Source of the DNA: Ctenopharyngodon idella
Lineage: Eukaryota; Chordata; Actinopteri; Cypriniformes; Xenocyprididae
Assembly (NCBI RefSeq): GCF_019924925.1
Contig: NC_067230.1
Location: 14,744,374-14,808,373, forward strand
Direction: 5' to 3'
Length of the DNA stretch: 64,000 bases
The notes under the pieces were generated by a model. It saw only the letters and a program-made list of their open reading frames with translations. It searched no databases and was not told where the DNA came from. Positions within the stretch are counted from its first letter, which is position 1; each line of letters starts with the position of its first letter. Below, piece after piece: positions 58,896-64,000 of the stretch. Made by a program: the position numbers and the translations under genes.

Positions 58896-59513
58896 GGCTA
58901 CAGAAAGGTGTGGACAGAGACATGCTGCTGCAGGGTACTGCACTGCCTAAACAATTATATTTGGCAAAGGAGTCACTTCCTGCTGCTCCTGCACAGCATG
59001 GGCATGAGGCCATGGTATTTGAGGAGCCAGAAAATCAGGAGGCAGAGGCCTTCATTCGCAAGCACATCTCCAACTACCCACCCCTCCTCCTGGATCTTAC
59101 TCGGGATTTCCCATATACCCACCAACACCACACTTTGCATTCCCCCCTCTTGGGTCCTACCCACCCTTTCCCAGCTACCCACCAGGTCTACCAGTGCCTC
59201 AGTCTACCCAGTTTATGCCCTCTCCCCAGTTCCAGCCGCCTGATAACCTGCCACCACAAACTTTCCCTCTACTCAGCCCAGGCAGCGCACCTGGAGAAGG
59301 CAGAAAGCTGCCCAAGAGGATGAGGAACGAGTGGCTAGGGGTGAACCACCATGGAAACGCCTAGCAAAGGATATATATCACTATATCTGCAAACACTGCG
59401 GGCTGTCAAAAAACAAGACAACTGGCCACACTCAGCTGAAGGGCCGGTGGTATTGTCCAGCCTCAGGCCTCTCTGTTGCACAGTGGAAAGGGAATGTACA
59501 GGGAGCTCTTTGA
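58896..59513 (+). pseudogene. Frame-broken transposon-type ORF with Cys/His motif
   Basis: After a splice-like acceptor (CTCTTGCAG at 58887-58895) one frame reads ESLPAAPAQHGHEA and EAEAFIRKHISNY. A second frame takes over as a Pro-rich stretch (PPLGSYPPFPSYPPGLPV). A third begins RQRTWRRQK and goes through GEPPWKRLAKD to CKHCGLSKNKTTGH, then GRWYCPASG and a stop at 59513. The shifts show decay. C-x2-C…H…C suggests a small zinc-binding motif. I do not recognise the family; its place inside TIRs suggests a transposon-encoded protein. Confidence 0.45.
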
Positions 59514-60867
59514 TTTGTTTAATTGGTGTATATAGTAGTTATGTATATAGTTAGGTTTTTATATAGTAGTTTTTTTTATAGTTGTATATACTTCAGTTTT
59601 TAATTGTGTTTGCTGTGCTGTGTGTTGTGCTGTGAACATTTTGTTTTTAGTTGCTGTGTTTGTATAAAAAAAAAAAAGACACAACTTGTGGTGTAATAGT
59701 AACACATCCAACCTTTGGGTGGAAGATTCCAGGTGCAAGTCCAGGCAAGAGTGTGTGGTGTGTTTGTCAGATCAGTATTTTAGTTTTTTAAAAGTTTTTA
59801 TTATAAATTGTATAGTCAAAAATCATTTAAACCCTTTACTTAAATCCTTTGTGTTCATGAGTGCTCGACTTTTTTTCTTTCCTTAAGTAAAAATCAAATA
59901 CTATCAAAAACAATTAGATGAAACTGAACACCTACACAAGCATTAGTCTTTCAATTCATTACCATCTATTCAAAGGGGAAAACTTCTGAATAATTTTGTA
60001 CTGTAACATAAACATGGTTCATGTAACAAACTGCAGTGAAATATAAACAATAGAGAGTGTTTTTCTTGTTTTGTTAAGAAACTTTACAAAAGAAAACGTA
60101 TAATGCTACCTGATGTTAGTGTTTTTAGGTCTGTGTTTTATGATTGACAAGCTGCGTTTGCTGAGTGAAAACCTTTGCTAGTGTTTTGGAAGAATGAGTT
60201 GATTTGAGACATGAATGAAGTGTTTTGTTAGATTCAGTGCATTTTGAATGTGAAATGAACTGCTGTGCCCAGATGAAAGTTGGTTAGGAGAACTGTGTGA
60301 AGAGTTTTGAAAAAGTGACTTAAGTATTGAGAAATGTGTCCTTGCGATTGTAAAAAAAAACTGTAAAGGTACTTAATCTGTAAAGGTAAAGGTAATTCAA
60401 GGATGAGATTCTGGTCAAATGTCTGTTTAGTTGTTTATTATAATGGAATTCCACCAAAAGCAGCAGAAGTGAGCTGTCGGCACATTATGAATTGTTGTCT
60501 ACTGGCAAAAACCTGCACAATATCACTGGCTGTTATGTGCCTGTCACTAAACCAGTTACAGCTCCCTTAAGATCGGTCAGGATCAGGTCAGGTCAGGGCC
60601 AAGATTCAGCAAGATAGTGAATGGTCATCAGAGATGAGACACTCATAAGGGAGGAAGAGATTATGGGGCGGTTTCCCGGACATATAAAATATATATATAT
60701 ATATAAAATAATTTTGTACGTTTATGTGCATTTTATATATACAAATAACTGATCAGATTCTAAAACATTTCAGCATAATTATTTTTGTTATACAAGAGTT
60801 TAACAGGAAATAAAAAAAAGATAAATGAAGAAAAAGTGATGGTGTGTTTTGGCATAAATACACTGAA

Positions 60868-60893
60868 AAAAAAGATAGATAGATAGATAGATT
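60868..60893. repeat. (GATA)n microsatellite in the chemokine relic intron
   Basis: About five GATA units. The intact gene has a much longer run at the same place (63685-63788). Confidence 0.9.
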
Positions 60894-60925
60894 CTTTATT
60901 TATTTAGATTCTTTTTTTTTCTCAG

Positions 60926-61257
60926 GTTTTCCCTTTGAAAACTGCTGTTTGAAGTACATTGTGCAACATTCCTGCTATTGTGTGAGTATGCTTTATTAAT
61001 CAAGCACATAAAACACAATCGCTTGGAAAGCTTGAATTCATGGTTCCAGTAACACTGGGTGGTCTTATGCAGCAATTACACAGCAGTTTAACAGCCACGG
61101 TTGCAGATATATGTATGTCTTTTTCTCATTTTTCATTTTCTGGTCTCCAAACAGTTTCAAGCTGAAGAAGCAAAGGACGCTCTGTGCTGATCCGAAACAA
61201 TCCTGGGTGCAAGAACTCATGCAGAAAATAGACAAGAAAAACACAGGCACTAAGTAG
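60926..61257 (+). pseudogene. CC chemokine pseudogene (exons 2 and 3 only)
   Basis: Exon 2 (60926-60981) starts FPFENCCLKYI, with the CC motif, but lacks 65 bases found in the intact copy at 63832-63952. The deletion joins …KYI to the last codons out of frame. Exon 3 (61155-61257, acceptor AACAG) is intact by itself: FKLKKQRTLCADPKQSWVQ, then ELMQKIDKKNTGTK and a stop, with the fourth Cys and the WVQ helix start typical of CC chemokines. Read across the deletion, exon 3 is frame-shifted and stops after 11 codons. No signal-peptide exon is present upstream. Confidence 0.85.
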
Positions 61258-61619
61258 TGTACGAGTTTCAGAGACAGATTTGATCACGCCACTGCAGACG
61301 AAACTTGTGTTTTTAACCCAAAAATGTTTATATGACCAACACACTAAAATAACAATATGCAGTTTATAACACCATCACTCCTGCTGATTCATATATTTTC
61401 TACATCAGACTATGAATTGCTATCTTCATGCCGAGGTTCATAATGAACTCTATTGGTTTGCTTCTGTTCATTGTATTAGAACAATATGAATGTATGAATG
61501 TTTGCTCTTGTTTCCATGCTCCACAATGAATCTTTTTACATTTTATGTATATATTTTTGCCCTTTTTTGATGTTTTAGTCGAATATACATGTAACCTGTG
61601 AACTGCATAGCCTGCATTT

Positions 61620-61620
<1 letters not shown>
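61258..61620 (+). other. Likely 3' UTR of the chemokine pseudogene
   Basis: AT-rich sequence after the pseudogene stop. No ORF and no repeat end until the GT microsatellite at 61621. Confidence 0.4.

Positions 61621-61651
<31 letters not shown>
61621..61651. repeat. (GT)n microsatellite
   Basis: Run of GT dinucleotides, followed by a repeat-like stretch (TTTATGAGGACACAAATGTGT). Confidence 0.95.
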
Positions 61652-61652
<1 letters not shown>

Positions 61653-61769
61653 CTTGTATACATGGTTTATGAGGACACAAATGTGTCCATGTAAACCAAA
61701 TGGCTTAGAAACATACTAAACAGTGTTTTTTTTTTTTTAATTAAAATGCAAACAGTTTTCTGTGATGGG

Positions 61770-61935
61770 TAGGTTGAGGTTTTGATTTAACACCATTGTT
61801 TCTGGTTCAAATGTGGTTGCTTCATGTTAAATTGACCTGAAATGGTTACTAGAACTCACTTGATGTTTTCATTTTGAAATAACATGTTTCAGTCAAATAA
61901 CCCAATCAAACAGGACTTTCACTTCCCATCATGCT
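61770..61935. repeat. Dispersed repeat, minus copy of an inverted pair
   Basis: Reverse complement of 54158-54350 (GTTTCTGGTTCAAATG, then CAATCAAACAGGACTTTCAC and CCCATCATGCTTTG). It lies inside the TIR unit. Confidence 0.75.
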
Positions 61936-63178
61936 TTGCTCCAGGCTGAAGTGGGAGAGTAAATGTTGAAAAAGTGTTATTTTATGCATTTTTTAGAAAG
62001 ATGAGAATATGGAGAGACTTTTTACTGTTTAATGTTCTATTATGTAAAAGTTTTTGTTATGTTAATGTTTTTTGGAGATTATTGTTGTGGTGAAGTGTTG
62101 AGCTTGTGCTTGGGTTGAGGACCTGCTAACAAGATTTGCTTTTTTTTTTTTTTTTAAATAATGATGCAACCACTATGCCGTGCTTAGTGTGCTTTGAATC
62201 AAACCAGTATCATTCCTAGACTGCCAACACCGATTATCACATGTGTAAATAGTTATGTTTAGTTTGTTGCTAAAGGACAAAACAAAAGCATTGTTTTCAG
62301 CAAAAGCACATTAAACCATAGGGTTATTAGAATTCATCTATTTAAATAGAATTCATTACAAACAAATTTCCAGGCATTACTTTTTTTTTCCACAGCTGAT
62401 GTATTTTGCTTGCTTTGAAAGAACTGTCTCTTGTTTAGTAAAGTTTTTATATTGGAGTCTTTTCTGCTGCCATTGTTTTCCTTGTATTTGCTTCTGAGTT
62501 CCATGCAATTTTAAGCTTTTCTTGGTTCATTCCATGTTTTACAAGCAACCTCTCTCATGCTAATTCAGATTAGCACAGTTGGTTTTAAATTAATCTAGTT
62601 TATTTTAATTCAGGACTCCATAGTCCAGGTTTTAGTAATCTGTACTTAATCTGTATTTCAGAAAGCCATTTTTTTAAGCCGCGATTAACTACTCTAGATT
62701 AAGGCCTATCCTGACTTCATTTAAACCCTGTCCGGGAAACCGCCCTTATGTGACATAAATTCACAACATGCACCGCTGGACATTTTCAAAAGCATGATCA
62801 ATTTAGGGGAATCTTGTTGCACAATATTGCATTTAATTTGCTTTTTTTCTGTTTATTGGCACACAGACCATAAAAAGTTGTAACGCAGATGTTTAAGGTG
62901 GCAGGGGCGAGGAATGGGGGCTGTAAAAAAAAACTCCAGACTCCCAGCGGTTCCATCTCTCACGCTAAAACATCTCACTATGACCAAATATAGAGGTCTG
63001 AGATATTAGAGATCCTGTTTATGTTTTTAGTGCGGGAACTCTCAAGTCAACTGTGATTTGTCAAAACAACACTAAAAATCAATCGAAAGGATCCACTTTA
63101 TTAACAGCGTCTAATGCAGCAGAAAGTAAAATATATTCAAAATGTGATGGGGCGTGGCAAAGTATCAGGTTTTGTTGC

Positions 63179-63263
63179 TATAAAAAGTGTTAACTAAACA
63201 GAGGAGGAGACATAAGCAGCTTTAGCCGTGAAGAAAAACAGCATTCTTCCAAGAACCTTTGAG
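63179..63263 (+). promoter_or_regulatory. Chemokine TATA box and 5' UTR exon
   Basis: CTATAAAAAG at 63178-63187 is a good TATA box. About 30 bases downstream begins a leader exon that ends CTTTGAG|GTAAAG at 63263. GGGAACTCTC at 63035-63044 resembles an imperfect NF-kB site, which would suit an inducible chemokine but is weak evidence. Confidence 0.5.
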
Positions 63264-63405
63264 GTAAAGATGAGACATGCGGTCTAGCTATTATTCAGCA
63301 CATTTGAGCCACATGTTATTTATTATATATATTGGCTAGTGGATGCAAATAATGAAATGAAACCTGCTCATGCTAAACATTTCCTTGTCTTTTCTTGCAG
63401 CTTAT

Positions 63406-63550
63406 ATGGAAACACAGCATTCAGCCATGAAGTTTCAAATTCTGGTTTTGATCCTGCTGTTGGCTTGCATGTATCCCAGTGTCGCACAAGGTAAGAATTG
63501 GCTAACTAAGTCAGATCACTTCCAATATGCAATGATAATTTGATATTAAG

Positions 63551-63596
<46 letters not shown>

Positions 63597-63691
63597 GTAT
63601 GTTTATGTGCATTTTATATACAAATAACTGATCAGATTCTAAAACAAGGATGGTGAAAAAGTGATGGTGTGCTTTGGCATAAATACACTGA

Positions 63692-63789
<98 letters not shown>

Positions 63790-63952
63790 TCTTTGTTTCT
63801 TTAGATTCTTTATAGATTCTTTTATTCTCAGGTTCTCCCTATGAAAACTGCTGTTTGAAGTACATTGTAGGAGTGAGGAAGAACATGAGAAGAAATATTG
63901 TGAGTTATAGAGTGCAGGAAACAGATGGAGGGTGCAACATTCCTGCTATTGT
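63406..63952 (+). CDS. CC chemokine, CCL25/CCL19-like (5' part)
   Basis: Secreted chemoattractant, cut by the window end. Coding exons seen: 63406-63490 and 63832-63952; the third must lie beyond 64000. ATG 63406 or 63427 starts a signal peptide (MKFQILVLILLLACMYPSVAQ from the second ATG, which has better placement). The mature part starts about GSPYENCCLKYI, with the adjacent Cys pair, followed by SYRVQETDGGCNIPAIV holding the third Cys. SYRVQE…GCNIPA recalls human CCL25 (TYRIQE…SCNLPA); CCL19/21 is the alternative. Intron 1 holds an AT and a long GATA microsatellite. Confidence 0.85.
63551..63590. repeat. (AT)n microsatellite
   Basis: AT run in chemokine intron 1. The pseudogene copy has a shorter one exactly where it meets the transposon terminus. 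Confidence 0.95.
63685..63788. repeat. (GATA)n microsatellite
   Basis: Long GATA run with one GAAA interruption, about 50 bases before the chemokine exon 2 acceptor. Confidence 0.95.
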
Positions 63953-64000
63953 GTGAGTATGCTTTATTAATCAAGCACATAAAACACAATCGCTTGGAAA

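Larger units (their letters stand above)
57404..60366. mobile_element. TIR-bounded DNA transposon (possibly ISL2EU/IS4EU-like)
   Basis: TTACAGTTTTTCTGAATTGC at 57404 and its degenerate inverse near 60361-60366 (ACTGTAA, preceded by GTCCTTGCGATTG) bound nearly 3 kb; TA may be the target site. Inside are a solo LTR, AT-rich filler and a frame-shifted ORF with a Cys/His motif at 58896-59513. The family name is from memory of similar fish termini and is not certain. Confidence 0.55.
60661..62750. mobile_element. TIR/TSD-bounded unit containing chemokine gene pieces
   Basis: TIR GGGCGGTTTCCCGGACA at 60666-60682 and its inverse at 62729-62745, flanked by TTATG at 60661-60665 and 62746-62750. The right subterminal part (TTAAGCCGCGATTAAC, then TAGATTAAGGCCTATCCTG) is typical of a common cyprinid DNA element. 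The left subterminal part is lost and runs straight into an AT microsatellite and then chemokine intron sequence. The span may be one transposed unit or two element pieces around older DNA. Confidence 0.6.

Noticed and set aside
60868..63788. Regularly spaced GATA units as a possible CRISPR-like array
   Set aside because: Simple tetranucleotide microsatellites with no spacers, in a vertebrate genome.

Overview
The window is vertebrate nuclear DNA, almost certainly from a cyprinid fish (zebrafish/carp/goldfish group). The genes are made of short exons separated by AT-rich introns. The introns are full of inverted-repeat DNA elements of kinds familiar from cyprinid genomes, for example the one that starts TTAAAGGGTTAGTTCACCC. 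All recognisable genes lie on the + strand. Exons were placed by hand from GT/AG sites, reading phase and protein similarity recalled from memory; no search was run.

Layout. (1) 143-7704: apba3 (Mint3/X11-gamma), ten coding exons, about 748 aa, with an acidic N-terminal half, a PTB domain and two PDZ domains. (2) 8440-42663: abca7, a full-size ABCA lipid transporter of about 2,336 aa in 48 coding exons, covering both halves of the transporter and both nucleotide-binding domains. (3) 44310-51501: r3hdm4, eight exons, 254 aa, with an R3H motif near the C-terminus; its 3' UTR runs to a poly(A) signal near 52794. (4) 52800-63200: no intact gene, but a dense block of mobile-element remains. It contains a hAT-like element with an 8-bp target duplication, a terminal-inverted-repeat (TIR) element with decayed ORFs and a solo LTR inserted in it, a tRNA-Ser 3' fragment, and a TIR-bounded unit holding a broken chemokine gene. 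(5) 63200-64000: the first exons of a CC chemokine gene (CCL25/CCL19-like), cut off by the window end.

Human APBA3, ABCA7, R3HDM4 and CCL25 are all on chromosome 19p13, so the block looks like conserved synteny. This supports abca7 over abca1 and apba3 over apba1/2. The gene products have no obvious shared pathway: a trafficking adaptor, a phospholipid/sterol exporter, a putative nucleic-acid-binding protein and a secreted chemokine.

The best leads are the chemokine relic between transposon ends, a frame conflict in abca7 exon 7, a spliced upstream ORF in the abca7 leader, a long abca7 C-terminal tail ending in a PDZ-ligand-like motif, a Tyr-to-Phe change in the apba3 C-terminal tail, and two THAP-like zinc-finger remnants in abca7 introns. 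I found no CRISPR, operon or prokaryote-type system, and nothing I would call a wholly new biological system.
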